Of a DNA stretch of 64,000 nucleotides, positions 9,971-19,623 are shown one piece after another. A program made the position numbers and the translations under genes. Position 1 is the first letter of the stretch. Each line of letters begins with the position of its first letter. Source of the stretch: Clostridia bacterium (GTDB taxonomy: Bacteria; Bacillota; Clostridia; Oscillospirales; Acutalibacteraceae); contig JAFQEL010000024.1 of assembly GCA_017399065.1 (NCBI GenBank), positions 62,001 to 126,000 on the forward strand. Reading direction: 5' to 3'. The notes below the pieces were generated by a model. The model was not told the DNA's origin, made no database searches, and was given only the letters and a program-made list of their open reading frames with translations.

Positions 9971-10834
9971 TTATTTTCTCCAGATTGCCGTAGCGCCGCA
10001 AGGCAAAGCCATGTGCGAAAGTGTTGCAGGTAAGCCCAACTCATTACCTGAAACCTTACCGCCGTGTTTCGGTACAACAGTTGAACCAAGTATGTATTCC
10101 ATAACAGACGGCGAAAGACCTGTTGTATATGAATTTATAAGCATTGCAACGGCGTCATCGGACAAAAGCTGTTCACAAAGTGAAACAAAGTTGTAAACTT
10201 CATCCTCAAGCTTCCATACTTCTCCGCCCGGACCGCGTCCGTATGAAGGAGGATCCATGATAATAATATCATACTTATTGCCTCTGCGGATTTCACGCTG
10301 TACAAATTTTATACAGTCATCAACAAGCCAACGCACCTTACCGTCAAGCACACCGCTTGACGCTGCATTTTCTTTTGCCCACTGCACCATACCCTTTGAT
10401 GCATCAACGTGTGTAACCTGAGCACCGCTCTTAAGAGCCGCAATAGTTGCACCGCCTGTATATGCAAAAAGATTAAGCACCTTAAGAGGTCTGTCGGCAG
10501 ACTCAATCATACTTCTTACAAGATCCCAGTTAGTAGCCTGTTCCGGAAAAAGACCTGTATGCTTGAATCCCATTGTTTTTATATTAAATGTAAGATCACC
10601 GTAACAAATTTCCCATCTGTCAGGAAGCTTACCTAACAGCTCCCACTTACCTCCGCCTGTCTGAGAACGGTTATAACGGGCATTGGCTTTTCTCCACATA
10701 GGATGTCTCCTACCCGTTTTCCATATTACCTGAGGATCGGGGCGAATTAATATAATATCGCCCCAACGCTCCAGACGCTCTCCGTCTGTACAATCAAGCA
10801 ATTCATAATCTTTCCAATTGTCTGAAATTCTCAT
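9971..10834 (-). CDS. RlmI/RlmK-like class I SAM-dependent methyltransferase
   Basis: Methyltransferase of 287 residues resembling the catalytic part of 23S rRNA cytosine methyltransferases (Methyltransf_SAM family). Visible are the SAM-binding motif [15 protein letters not shown] (about 119-133), the acidic [11 protein letters not shown] (about 141) and motif [15 protein letters not shown] (about 188-200). No PUA domain is seen, so it is shorter than RlmI. The ATG has GAGG 8 bp upstream. It lies between glmM and ecfA1 with short gaps and the same direction. rRNA is the likely substrate, but this is inferred from the family. Confidence 0.75.
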   Translation of the reverse strand: MRISDNWKDYELLDCTDGERLERWGDIILIRPDPQVIWKTGRRHPMWRKANARYNRSQTGGGKWELLGKLPDRWEICYGDLTFNIKTMGFKHTGLFPEQATNWDLVRSMIESADRPLKVLNLFAYTGGATIAALKSGAQVTHVDASKGMVQWAKENAASSGVLDGKVRWLVDDCIKFVQREIRRGNKYDIIIMDPPSYGRGPGGEVWKLEDEVYNFVSLCEQLLSDDAVAMLINSYTTGLSPSVMEYILGSTVVPKHGGKVSGNELGLPATLSHMALPCGATAIWRK

Positions 10835-10854
10835 TTTTTATTCCTCATTCAGCG

Positions 10855-12204
10855 TCATATAAGACGTTCTTTTATAACAGTGGCAATTTCATTGGCAAGG
10901 CGCCTTATCTGAATCTCATTCTTGCCTTCTGCCATAACTCGCACAAGAGGCTCTGTCCCTGATACCCTAACCAGCACCCTGCCTGTGCTACCAAGCTCAG
11001 CTTCTGCGCTTGATACGGCTTTCTTTATTTCTTCATCGTTTGCAAAACGCACTTTACCAATTTTTGAAACCTGTACATTTACGGTTACTTGCGGATATAT
11101 TTCAATTTCAGAAGCTAATCCGCTAAACGACTTGCCGCTTTTTTTTAATATGTTAAGCAACTGTATTGCGGTAAGCTGTCCGTCACCTGTTGTAGCATGG
11201 TCAAGAAAAATAATATGACCTGATTGTTCACCGCCGACAGAATATCCGCCTTCAAGCATCGCTTCCAAAACATATCTGTCACCTACGGCAGTAACGACAA
11301 CATCGATTCCGCGAGAAGAACAAAAGTTGTGAAAGCCAAGATTGCTCATCACTGTTACTACCGCTGTATTTTTACTTAAGTTACTTCTTTCTTTAAGGGC
11401 TGCAGCACAAATAGCAACAATTTTATCTCCGTCAACAATATTGCCGTTTTCATCAACGGCAATCAATCTGTCAGCATCTCCATCAAACGCCAAACCAATA
11501 TCGCATTCATTTTCTTTTACAAATTCTTGCAGGCGTTCGATATGAGTCGAGCCGCAATTGCGGTTGATATTTATACCGTCAGGATCTGAAGAGAGAATCT
11601 GAAAATCTGCATCAAGCTGTGTGAAAAGTTCAGGTGCAGTAAAAGCCGAAGAGCCGTTAGCACAATCAAGTGCAATTTTAATTCCTGAAAAATCAGTGTC
11701 TACAGTCGAAAGCAAATGTCCGATATAATCCGATTTCGCCTTTTCGCCAAAGCTGATTCTTCCGACATCTCCGCCGATTTTTATATCAGGTGAATGAATA
11801 CCGTCAAGAATTATCGCCTCAATACGCTCTTCGAGTTCATCTGGTAATTTATATCCGTCAGACTTAAATATTTTAATGCCGTTATATTCGCAAGGATTAT
11901 GAGATGCAGAAATCATTACACCGGCATCATAACGGTATTTTTTTACAAGGTATGCAACAGCGGGGGTCGGTAAAACACCAAGCACAAGCACATCGGCACC
12001 GACTGAGCAGAAACCGGCTGATATTGCTGCCAGCAACATTTCGGACGAAATACGTGTATCGGCAGCAACAAGCACTTTTAGCCGTTTACGCTTACCTTCA
12101 GAAAGAACCATTGCCGTCGCACGACCTATCTGCAGAGCAAGTTCACAAGTAAGCTCACTGTTTGCAACACCTCTTACACCGTCTGTACCGAAAAGTCTGC
12201 CCAT
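10855..12204 (-). CDS. glmM: Phosphoglucosamine mutase
   Basis: Converts glucosamine 6-phosphate to glucosamine 1-phosphate for UDP-GlcNAc and thus cell-wall synthesis. The N-terminus MGRLFGTDGVRG and the phosphoserine loop GVMISASHNPCEYNG are diagnostic. The metal-binding loop is AFDGDADR, and the sugar-binding and phosphate-binding ends are GEQSGH and RVSGTEP. At 449 residues it has standard length. It is 18 bp from ruvB. Its Shine-Dalgarno is weak or distant (AAGGG about 13 bp away), so translation may partly depend on coupling with ruvB. Confidence 0.97.
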   Translation of the reverse strand: MGRLFGTDGVRGVANSELTCELALQIGRATAMVLSEGKRKRLKVLVAADTRISSEMLLAAISAGFCSVGADVLVLGVLPTPAVAYLVKKYRYDAGVMISASHNPCEYNGIKIFKSDGYKLPDELEERIEAIILDGIHSPDIKIGGDVGRISFGEKAKSDYIGHLLSTVDTDFSGIKIALDCANGSSAFTAPELFTQLDADFQILSSDPDGININRNCGSTHIERLQEFVKENECDIGLAFDGDADRLIAVDENGNIVDGDKIVAICAAALKERSNLSKNTAVVTVMSNLGFHNFCSSRGIDVVVTAVGDRYVLEAMLEGGYSVGGEQSGHIIFLDHATTGDGQLTAIQLLNILKKSGKSFSGLASEIEIYPQVTVNVQVSKIGKVRFANDEEIKKAVSSAEAELGSTGRVLVRVSGTEPLVRVMAEGKNEIQIRRLANEIATVIKERLI

Positions 12205-12222
12205 ATTAATATATCAACCCTT

Positions 12223-13254
12223 TCAGAATAGAGTCTGCTGTCCCTCCATAGGTATGCCGAGATGAGCATATCCGGCAGGAGTAACCATTCTTCCTCGCGG
12301 AGTTCGACTTAAAAAGCCGATTTGCATAAGATACGGTTCATAAACATCCTCTATAGTGACCGCCTCTTCACCAATAGCCGCAGCTATGGTTTCAAGACCT
12401 ACGGGGCCGCCTTTATAGAACTTGATTATTGAAGAAAGTAAAAGTCTGTCAATATTGTCGAGACCAAGCTCATCAATCTCCATTCTGTTAAGTGCAAGCT
12501 GAGCACTCTCAAGGTCAATTTCACCTTTGCCGAGCACCTGAGCAAAATCCCTTGCACGTTTTAATAATCTGTTTGCAATTCTCGGTGTTCCGCGTGATCG
12601 TGACGCTATTTCAAGTGCACCGTAACTATCAATACCAATATTAAGTATTCCCGCGGATCGTCTTACTATACCCGAAAGTTCTTCGGGTGTATAAAGTTCC
12701 AAACGAAAAATAACACCGAATCTGTCACGAAGCGGAGCGCTGAGCTGTCCTGCACGTGTTGTAGCACCGATAAGAGTAAATCTTTTGAGGTCAAGTCTTA
12801 TAGACCTCGCTGAAGGACCTTTACCGATAATAATATCAAGTGCATTGTCTTCCATTGCAGGATAAAGAACTTCTTCAACAGAACGTGAAAGTCTGTGAAT
12901 TTCATCAACGAAAAGCACATCACCCTCATTAAGGTTGGTAAGCAATGCCGCAAGGTCACCGGGCTTTTCAATTGCAGGTCCGGAAGTAACACGGAAATTA
13001 ACTCCCATTTCATTGGCAATGATTCCGGCAAGCGTTGTTTTACCTAAACCGGGAGGTCCGTAAAGCAGGACATGGTCAAGAGGTTCGCATCTTGTTTTTG
13101 CTGCCTCAATATATATACGCAGGTTTTCCTTAACCTTTTCCTGTCCGATATAATCTTCTATTCGTTGCGGACGGAGTGAAAGCTCTATATCGTTATCCTC
13201 AGGAGTATATCCCGAAGCAACTATACGATTTTCAAAATCCATTTCATCCATCAT
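12223..13254 (-). CDS. ruvB: Holliday junction branch migration ATPase RuvB
   Basis: Hexameric AAA+ motor that drives Holliday junction migration with RuvA. Walker A is [11 protein letters not shown], Walker B is [10 protein letters not shown], and sensor and arginine regions are in IGATTRAG and LRDRFG. The C-terminal winged helix ends in GRMVTP and AYAHLG. Length is 343 residues. The first ATG of a tandem pair (13254) has GGAGG 10 bp upstream. It follows ruvA by 16 bp in the order ruvC-ruvA-ruvB. Confidence 0.97.
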   Translation of the reverse strand: MMDEMDFENRIVASGYTPEDNDIELSLRPQRIEDYIGQEKVKENLRIYIEAAKTRCEPLDHVLLYGPPGLGKTTLAGIIANEMGVNFRVTSGPAIEKPGDLAALLTNLNEGDVLFVDEIHRLSRSVEEVLYPAMEDNALDIIIGKGPSARSIRLDLKRFTLIGATTRAGQLSAPLRDRFGVIFRLELYTPEELSGIVRRSAGILNIGIDSYGALEIASRSRGTPRIANRLLKRARDFAQVLGKGEIDLESAQLALNRMEIDELGLDNIDRLLLSSIIKFYKGGPVGLETIAAAIGEEAVTIEDVYEPYLMQIGFLSRTPRGRMVTPAGYAHLGIPMEGQQTLF

Positions 13255-13270
13255 CAGCTTTCATCCTCCT

Positions 13271-13876
13271 TTACAAATTTGTTGCAAGCTTCATAAGCGC
13301 CTGCTTGATAATCTCATCAACCGGTAATGTCTGGTCAATTTTACCTACAGCAAGGCTGGCTTCCGATCGGCTGTATCCGAGTGACATAAGTGCATCTACT
13401 GCGTCACTGCCGCCAGAAGAAGCATTTACAGAAGAAACGGAAGAAAAATCAACAGAAGAAACACTGCTTGCAAACGGAGCAAGCTTATCTTTAAGCTCAA
13501 CAATAATTCTCTGTGCAATCTTAGGTCCAACACCTTGAGCGGAGGTAATTGCTTTGACATCGCCCGTAGCCACTGCCTGAGAAAGCTTATCGGGAGTAAG
13601 TCTGGATAAAATTGCAATAGCAGCCTTCGGACCTACACCGGACACTCCTATGAGAATCTTAAAACAGTCAAGCTCAGCAGTATCGTAAAACCCAAATAGA
13701 TCAAGTGCATCTTCACGGACACTTAGGTATGTATAAAGTGTCACGGTTTCTCCTGTTAACCCTATTTTGCAAAGAGTATTGAAACTTGTATAACATCTGA
13801 AAGCAACGCCCGAACAGCTGAGTGCAACACTTGATTCATCAGTATATACAACATTTCCGGTAAGCGAGTAAAACAT
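13271..13876 (-). CDS. ruvA: Holliday junction DNA helicase subunit RuvA
   Basis: Tetrameric protein that clamps the Holliday junction and recruits RuvB. It has an N-terminal OB fold (1-65), tandem helix-hairpin-helix motifs (GVSGVGPKAAIAIL and AQGVGPKIAQRIIVEL), a flexible serine-rich linker (about 140-155), and a C-terminal RuvB-binding domain beginning DAVDALMSLGYSRSEA. Length is 201 residues. The ATG has GGAGG 7 bp upstream. It sits 3 bp after the ruvC stop. Confidence 0.96.
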   Translation of the reverse strand: MFYSLTGNVVYTDESSVALSCSGVAFRCYTSFNTLCKIGLTGETVTLYTYLSVREDALDLFGFYDTAELDCFKILIGVSGVGPKAAIAILSRLTPDKLSQAVATGDVKAITSAQGVGPKIAQRIIVELKDKLAPFASSVSSVDFSSVSSVNASSGGSDAVDALMSLGYSRSEASLAVGKIDQTLPVDEIIKQALMKLATNL

Positions 13877-13879
13877 ATT

Positions 13880-14383
13880 TTATCCTCCGTTAATTCTGAT
13901 TCTGCCGAGCATTGAGCCTGCCGAATGAGCGTGGCATATAGCCAAAGCAAGAGCGTCAGCAGTGTCATCAGGCTTGGGTACGGCTTTGAGATTAAGCATC
14001 AGTCTTGTCATTTCCTGAACCTGCTTTTTTTCTGCCCTGCCATATCCGACCACACTTTGTTTAACTTGAAGCGGAGTATATTCGGCAATATCGAGCCCGC
14101 CCTGCGTTGCAGCAAGTACAATAACTCCTCTCGCCTGTGCAACGTCGATAGCAGTTGTAGTATTCGTATTGAAGAACAGTTTTTCTATTGACATGGCATC
14201 AGGCTTATACATAGAAATAAGCTGAGTCAGACCGTCATATATTGACGAAAGTCTGCTGTCAAAAGGCGTATGTGCTTTTGTTGTAACAGCACCGTAATCA
14301 ACAACAGAAAAATGATTTGTATTATAGTCCACTATACCGTAACCAACTATTGCATAACCCGGATCAATGCCGATAATTCTCAT
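13880..14383 (-). CDS. ruvC: Holliday junction resolvase RuvC
   Basis: Endonuclease that cuts Holliday junctions. The RNase H-like fold is seen in [16 protein letters not shown] (first catalytic Asp), SIEKLFFN (Glu) and [13 protein letters not shown] (last Asp pair). The open frame extends nine codons further, but the ATG at 14383 has GGAG and the standard N-terminus, giving 167 residues. It is first of the ruvCAB-glmM run and has its own promoter upstream at 14414-14443. Confidence 0.96.
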   Translation of the reverse strand: MRIIGIDPGYAIVGYGIVDYNTNHFSVVDYGAVTTKAHTPFDSRLSSIYDGLTQLISMYKPDAMSIEKLFFNTNTTTAIDVAQARGVIVLAATQGGLDIAEYTPLQVKQSVVGYGRAEKKQVQEMTRLMLNLKAVPKPDDTADALALAICHAHSAGSMLGRIRINGG

Positions 14384-14413
14384 AAAACTACTCCATTTTA
14401 CTATTATCAACGA

Positions 14414-14443
14414 ATTATACCATAACCTACATATAAAAGTAAA
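14414..14443 (-). promoter_or_regulatory. Sigma-A promoter for the ruvCAB operon
   Basis: Extended -10 TGGTATAAT (core 14414-14419) with TTTACT 18 bp upstream (14438-14443), about 30 bp before the ruvC ATG. It lies in the 81-bp gap between the penicillin-binding protein gene and ruvC. Confidence 0.65.
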
Positions 14444-14464
14444 TAGTTTAATAAATTTTTAGAT

Positions 14465-16105
14465 TTAAAGATTGGTTTTAAAATATAAAGATTCCACAAA
14501 ATCTGAAAATACAGGGGCACAGTCCTTCGATCCGGATTCACCGTCTTCACAAACAATTACAGCAACATATTCAGGGTTTTCATAAGGGAAGAATCCTGCA
14601 AACCAAGTTACAAGTCGTTCTTTTCCTTCAATAAATTTGCCGCTTTGTGCAGTTGCAGTTTTTCCGGCAACATTTATGCCCGAAACTTTGGCAGACTGAC
14701 CGGTTCCCTCTCTTACTGCAAGCTCAAGAATATCACATAAAAGCTCAGCATTTTTTTCCGAAATCAGCTTGTACGGTGGTTTAAGCTCGTAAGTTTGATC
14801 AAAATTTCCTTGACCGTCACAGACACCCTTAATCAAAAATGTTTTTCTGAAATCACCGCCGTTTGCAAGCATAGCATAAAGATTAGCAATATGAAAAGGC
14901 GTAGCACTTATCTTACCCTGTCCAAAGGATAAATTAGCCCTTGAAGCATAAGAATCAAGTTCATCTGTTTTTGGAAGTGCACCGGAAGATGTACCAATAT
15001 TTTCATCAAGCATAATTCTATTACCGAATCCAAGCGAAGCAGCAAGATCAATTACCTGTGTATAATCAATTTTCTCAATAAGATCAATGAAATAACAATT
15101 ACAAGAAAACACCAAGGCAGTTGCCATATTTACATTTCCATGGCTTCTGGTGCATCTGAATTCCGAAGAACCGTTCCCTATAGTGCCTGTACAGTAAAAT
15201 TCATCTTCAGGATCTGTCCCTTGTTCAAGTGCAGATGCCGCAACGAGCGGTTTAAAAACCGAACCTATCGGGTATTCTCCAAAAGCTCTGTTAAATAACG
15301 ATGAATCAGAATCTTTAATGTAATCTGAAATACTGTTCGGGTTATAATTAGGTCTGCTTGCTATAGCAGCAACCTCACCTGTTTTAATACTAACAACAAC
15401 ACCCGCTCCTTTATTCAATTCATTTTTGTCCATTGCATTTTCAAGAGCTCTTTGGTATTCATTTTTTATTGTCAAAACAATACCACCGGGAGAATTATAG
15501 TTCTCATTAATTCTTTCACCCTCATAGCCAAGCATAACCGAACCTTTTCCATTTGTAAAAAAACGGGATTTAACCGCTCCGTCATATTTTTTCAGCACTG
15601 AATCATATGCAAGTTCAATTCCGCATATCCCGTTTTTCCCATTACTGTCCGTATAACCAATCAAGTGAGCAGCAAGCTGATTGTTACTATACCGTTTGTA
15701 TATTTTTTCACATATAACTTCTTCGGATTTAATATAGCAATCGGTTTTAATCAAAAACGGAGATTGTGAATAAACAGATTCGACAGCTCGACTGTAAGTT
15801 ATATCATCCACCAATGCTCTTATTTGTTTTAATGATTCAACCGTGGGCTTAACAGCACTTATATAACTGTATTCATTGCAAACCATCTTATTAAATTCAG
15901 AATCATAAATCATACCTCTGCTTTCACCCAAGGTCAATGATTTGCTTATTATAGCCTCAGAAACTGTATCCGACTGAAGAATGTTTATTAATACAATCTG
16001 CAGACAACAAACCGCTATACAAAACATAATTATACAAAATATAACAACAGCGCGTAAATTAGAAACATCACCGACATTTTTCTTCTTTTTTCTGATTGCA
16101 AACAA
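14465..16105 (-). CDS. Class B penicillin-binding protein (monofunctional transpeptidase)
   Basis: Cell-wall DD-transpeptidase anchored by one N-terminal helix (about 16-40) after a lysine-rich cytoplasmic start. The active site is complete apart from one residue: SxxK is GSVFKP (Ser282/Lys285), SxN is SCN (334-336), and the KTG box reads AGKTATAQ, i.e. KTA. Length is 546 residues with no PASTA domain. The longer frame starts at a TTG at 16120, but that TTG partly overlaps the ribosome site. The TTG at 16105 has GGAG 9 bp upstream and is my choice. It could be a PbpA/SpoVD-type elongation or sporulation enzyme; no sequence feature decides. Confidence 0.85.
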   Translation of the reverse strand: MFAIRKKKKNVGDVSNLRAVVIFCIIMFCIAVCCLQIVLINILQSDTVSEAIISKSLTLGESRGMIYDSEFNKMVCNEYSYISAVKPTVESLKQIRALVDDITYSRAVESVYSQSPFLIKTDCYIKSEEVICEKIYKRYSNNQLAAHLIGYTDSNGKNGICGIELAYDSVLKKYDGAVKSRFFTNGKGSVMLGYEGERINENYNSPGGIVLTIKNEYQRALENAMDKNELNKGAGVVVSIKTGEVAAIASRPNYNPNSISDYIKDSDSSLFNRAFGEYPIGSVFKPLVAASALEQGTDPEDEFYCTGTIGNGSSEFRCTRSHGNVNMATALVFSCNCYFIDLIEKIDYTQVIDLAASLGFGNRIMLDENIGTSSGALPKTDELDSYASRANLSFGQGKISATPFHIANLYAMLANGGDFRKTFLIKGVCDGQGNFDQTYELKPPYKLISEKNAELLCDILELAVREGTGQSAKVSGINVAGKTATAQSGKFIEGKERLVTWFAGFFPYENPEYVAVIVCEDGESGSKDCAPVFSDFVESLYFKTNL

Positions 16106-16153
16106 TACAAACAACTCCAAACCGAATATTTGTAAATATTATCTTCGGAAACT

Positions 16154-16190
16154 ATAAAAAAATACCGATGCAATAGCATCGGTATTTATA
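16154..16190 (-). terminator. Rho-independent terminator of tyrS
   Basis: A 12-bp perfect stem (AAATACCGATGC, 16160-16171, with its complement at 16176-16187) has a 4-nt loop, followed on the minus strand by a run of seven T. It starts 13 bp after the tyrS stop. Confidence 0.9.
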
Positions 16191-16202
16191 CAATCAGTAT
16201 AT

Positions 16203-17429
16203 TTATTTTGTGATTTTATGGAAGGCTTTCTTACCCTTTTTAACTATCACAAAGCCACCGTCATCAAGCTTTGATTCGTCAACGGCAACATCAATTGATG
16301 AAACCTTAACATCATCAATAGAAACACCGCCCTGCTCAACAAGCCTGCGAGCTTCGCCGCGGGATTTTGCAAGATTCGCCTTTACCAGGATATCAATAAT
16401 ACCAATCTTACCGTCACCAAAATCATCAGCAGTAAGAACTGTTGTGGGCATATTATCGGTATTTGCACCGTTTGAAAAAAGAGCCCTTGCAGCTTCCTGT
16501 GCCTTTACAGCCTCTTCCTCACCGTGTACAAGCTTTGTAAGCTCAAAGCCAAGAATTTCTTTAGCCTTATTGAGCTGACTGCCTTCCCACTTATCCATCT
16601 CATCAATTTCCTCAAGCGGAAGGAAAGTAAGCATACGAATACACTTAAGCACATCGGCATCGCTGACATTACGCCAGTACTGATAGAAATCGTAAGGCGA
16701 TGTCTTTTCGGGATCAAGCCAAACAGCACCGGAAGCTGTCTTGCCCATCTTCTTACCTTCAGAGTTGAGAAGAAGCGTAATAGTCATTGCGTAAGCATCT
16801 TTACCAAGCTTTTTACGGATAAGCTCAGTACCGCCGAGCATGTTTGACCACTGGTCATCGCCGCCGAACTGCATATTACAGCCGTACTCTTTATAAAGAT
16901 GATAGAAGTCGTAGCTCTGCATGATCATATAGTTGAACTCGAGGAAACTGAGACCTTTTTCCATTCTCTGCTTATAGCACTCAGCACGGAGCATATTGTT
17001 AACTGAGAAGCAAGCACCAACCTCACGAAGAACATCAACATAGTTAAGATCAAGGAGCCAGTCGGCATTGTTAATCATCATAGCCTTACCTTCACCAAAC
17101 TCAATGAATCTGCTCATCTGCTTCTTAAAGCACTCAACATTGTGCTCAATAGTTTCTTTTGTAAGCACCTGACGAAGATCACTTCTGCCTGAAGGATCAC
17201 CGATCATACCGGTACCGCCGCCAAGAAGTGCAATCGGCTTATTACCTGCCATCTGAAGACGCTTCATAAGGCAGAGAGCCATAAAGTGACCTACGTGCAG
17301 GCTGTCAGCAGTAGGGTCAAAACCGATATAAAATACAGCCTTACCGTTATTTATAAGTTCTTTGATTTCTTTTTCGTCTGTTACCTGAGCAATAAGACCG
17401 CGGGCAACGAGCTCGTCATAAATTGTCAT
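16203..17429 (-). CDS. tyrS: Tyrosyl-tRNA synthetase
   Basis: Charges tRNA-Tyr. It is a class I synthetase with the HIGH-type motif LHVGHF (about 46-51), the KMSKS-type motif KMGKT (about 230) and a C-terminal S4 RNA-binding domain (about 345-405). Length is 408 residues. The open frame reaches a TTG at 17444; the ATG at 17429 has GGAGG close upstream and the usual N-terminus MTIYDELVARG. It has a near-consensus promoter of its own at 17460-17488. The leader is too short for a T-box, so tRNA-sensing control is not expected here. Confidence 0.97.
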   Translation of the reverse strand: MTIYDELVARGLIAQVTDEKEIKELINNGKAVFYIGFDPTADSLHVGHFMALCLMKRLQMAGNKPIALLGGGTGMIGDPSGRSDLRQVLTKETIEHNVECFKKQMSRFIEFGEGKAMMINNADWLLDLNYVDVLREVGACFSVNNMLRAECYKQRMEKGLSFLEFNYMIMQSYDFYHLYKEYGCNMQFGGDDQWSNMLGGTELIRKKLGKDAYAMTITLLLNSEGKKMGKTASGAVWLDPEKTSPYDFYQYWRNVSDADVLKCIRMLTFLPLEEIDEMDKWEGSQLNKAKEILGFELTKLVHGEEEAVKAQEAARALFSNGANTDNMPTTVLTADDFGDGKIGIIDILVKANLAKSRGEARRLVEQGGVSIDDVKVSSIDVAVDESKLDDGGFVIVKKGKKAFHKITK

Positions 17430-17459
17430 TTTAAATTCCTCCAAAAAGTATACTTTGTG

Positions 17460-17488
17460 ATAATATACTAAATTTAAATATTTGTCAA
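17460..17488 (-). promoter_or_regulatory. Strong sigma-A promoter for tyrS
   Basis: TTGACA (17483-17488), a 17-bp spacer, then TATTAT (17460-17465) on the minus strand. It overlaps the last codons of recN and lies about 30 bp before the tyrS ATG. It is one base short of full consensus. Confidence 0.85.
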
Positions 17489-19138
17489 CATTTCTTCAGC
17501 CATATCAAGCTGTGTCTGTGTAACTGTTTCACCACCGATTATACGCGCAAGCTCATACTTTCTACCTTCTCTGTCAAGTGGCTTTACATCTGTATATGTT
17601 TTTGAGTCAACAGTTGATTTGCTGATTAAAAAATGATAATCGGCCTGTGATGCAATCTGGGCCAGATGAGTTACGCAGATAACCTGCCTGCCTGACGAAA
17701 CTTCTTTGAGTTTTTTTCCAAGCTTTATTGCAGCCCTTCCGCTAACTCCTGTATCAATTTCATCAAAAATGAGTGTATCAATACCGTCTTTATCAGAAAG
17801 AACATTTTTTATTGCAAGCATTACCCTCGAAAGCTCACCACCCGAAGCTATCTTTGCAAGGGGTTTAGGATTCTCGCCGGCATTCGGCGAAATAAGAAAC
17901 TCTATTTCGTCTGCTCCGTTTTCATTAAACGGCACAGGTTTTCTGTCAACAATAAATACAACGTTAGGCATATCAAGAAAAGAAAGCTCTGATTTTACAG
18001 CAGTTGCAAAGCTTTTTCCGATACTCACGCGTATATCTGTAAGTCGGCCAGCAATCTCAGTGACCTTCTTACTGAGTTCGGATTCTTTGAGATTAAGCTC
18101 GGCTATTCTTTCATCAGATAACTCTATTTCTTCTCTTTCCTTGCAACAACGCTCACAAAAAGCCAGTATATCTTCTTCTGTCGGTCCGTATTTTCTGCTG
18201 AGCTTATTCAAATAATCAAGCCTTGCTTCAACCTGAGATATATATTCCGGGTCATATTCAAGCTCATCCAAAGAAGAACGCAATCTGTCCTCCATATCTT
18301 CAAGCTGATATGAAATCTCATGCATAAGCTGTGCATTCTCACCTATTGCATTTGAAAACTCTCCAATATCATCAAGACGATTTGCAGCAATCTTAACTTC
18401 CTGAAGTGCACCGATAACCTCATCACCGCCACTTATAAGTGAATAAGCTTCATTTACTGCCTCTAATATTTTTTCAATATTACGATAAAACAGTTTTGTA
18501 GATCTGAGCTCTTCCATTTCACCTGATGTAAGCTGAGCATTTTCAATTTCATTTATCTGATATGTCAGAAGCTCAATTTTTCTTGCCTTATCTTCCTCAT
18601 CAGTAACAACTGAAGAAATTTCTTTTCTAACGTCACAGAGCTCATAGAAATATTTTCTGTATTCCTCAAGTAACTCGTTGTTATCAGCCATTTCATCAAT
18701 GAACACATAATGGCACTGTGGATCAAGCAATCGCTGACTGTCATGCTGACCATGGATGTTAATAAGTTCTCGACCAAGAGTTTTTAACATTCCGACCGTT
18801 ACGGGTGAGCCGTTAATACGGCAGTTATTTTTTCCGTCAACCGAAATTGAACGGCGAATAACCAGTGTTCCGTCATCTTCCGCATCAACGCCAAGTTCAT
18901 CAAGAATTGCATTGATTTCAGAAGATTGAGACTTAAAAACTGCAGTGACAGAAGCTTTTTGAGCACCGGTACGAACAAGCTCTTTTGATGTACGTTCTCC
19001 AAGCACAGCATTAATTGAATCAATAATTATTGATTTACCTGCACCGGTTTCACCTGTCATAATATTAAGTCCGCTGTTAAAAAATATATCTGCACTTTCT
19101 ATTATTGCAACGTTTTCAATTTTAAGGTTTTGGAGCAT
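17474..19138 (-). CDS. recN: DNA repair ATPase RecN
   Basis: SMC-like protein of double-strand break repair. The N-terminal ATPase half has MLQNLKIENVAIIES and Walker A GETGAGKSI (about 31-39). Long coiled-coil arms follow (about 160-360). The C-terminal half has the ABC signature ASGGELSRVMLAI and Walker B TLIFDEIDTGVSG. Length is 554 residues. The ATG has GAGG 7 bp upstream. It is the last gene of the argR-recN end of the conserved clostridial block. Confidence 0.96.
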   Translation of the reverse strand: MLQNLKIENVAIIESADIFFNSGLNIMTGETGAGKSIIIDSINAVLGERTSKELVRTGAQKASVTAVFKSQSSEINAILDELGVDAEDDGTLVIRRSISVDGKNNCRINGSPVTVGMLKTLGRELINIHGQHDSQRLLDPQCHYVFIDEMADNNELLEEYRKYFYELCDVRKEISSVVTDEEDKARKIELLTYQINEIENAQLTSGEMEELRSTKLFYRNIEKILEAVNEAYSLISGGDEVIGALQEVKIAANRLDDIGEFSNAIGENAQLMHEISYQLEDMEDRLRSSLDELEYDPEYISQVEARLDYLNKLSRKYGPTEEDILAFCERCCKEREEIELSDERIAELNLKESELSKKVTEIAGRLTDIRVSIGKSFATAVKSELSFLDMPNVVFIVDRKPVPFNENGADEIEFLISPNAGENPKPLAKIASGGELSRVMLAIKNVLSDKDGIDTLIFDEIDTGVSGRAAIKLGKKLKEVSSGRQVICVTHLAQIASQADYHFLISKSTVDSKTYTDVKPLDREGRKYELARIIGGETVTQTQLDMAEEMLTNI

Positions 19139-19159
19139 ATCTCCACCTCATTTGTAAAA

Positions 19160-19612
19160 TTACTTCGAAATCATATTTTTAACATTCTGAACAAGCTCTG
19201 CTGCAAGTTCTTCTGTGCGGCAAAGAACAAAAATTGTGTCATCGCCTGCAAGAGTACCGACTACACCGTTAAGTTCCATAGTATCAAAAGCAGCACAAAC
19301 AGCCTGAGCCATACCTGCATAGCACTTAATAACAACAGTATTCAATGCAGAATCAACCCAAAGCACAGAGGGCGCAATTATACTATGAAAGCTTTTGGCG
19401 TTTTCATTATCAACAGCTTTTGGTGCAGTATATCGATATTTGCCGTTTCTTCCCATAGACTTAATAAGTCCGAGTTCTTTGATATCACGCGAAACCGTAG
19501 CCTGCGTAACATCAAGTCCGTGTTCCTTAAGAGCACTAAGGAGTTCTTCCTGAGTAGAAATATCCTGTTGTTCAATAACCTTCAGAATAAGTTCAAGCCT
19601 TTTCTTTTTCAT
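19160..19612 (-). CDS. argR: Arginine repressor ArgR
   Basis: Hexameric arginine-sensing regulator of arginine synthesis and use. The N-terminal winged helix (about 1-70) has the recognition-helix motif QATVSRDIKELGL. The C-terminal oligomerisation and arginine-binding domain includes NTVVIKCYAGMAQAV and GTLAGDDTIFVLC, with the Asp pair that binds arginine. Length is 150 residues. The ATG has AAGGGG 7 bp upstream, 11 bp after nadK. The order nadK-argR-recN is typical of Firmicutes. Confidence 0.95.
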   Translation of the reverse strand: MKKKRLELILKVIEQQDISTQEELLSALKEHGLDVTQATVSRDIKELGLIKSMGRNGKYRYTAPKAVDNENAKSFHSIIAPSVLWVDSALNTVVIKCYAGMAQAVCAAFDTMELNGVVGTLAGDDTIFVLCRTEELAAELVQNVKNMISK

Positions 19613-19623
19613 TTTATCGCCCC

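Noticed and set aside
9970-10089. 40-codon N-terminal extension of EcfA1
   Set aside because: It overlaps the methyltransferase gene, has no ABC-family similarity, and the ATG at 9969 has a good Shine-Dalgarno.
17430-17490. T-box or other riboswitch before tyrS
   Set aside because: Only about 25 nt separate the promoter's start point from the ATG, too short for a T-box.
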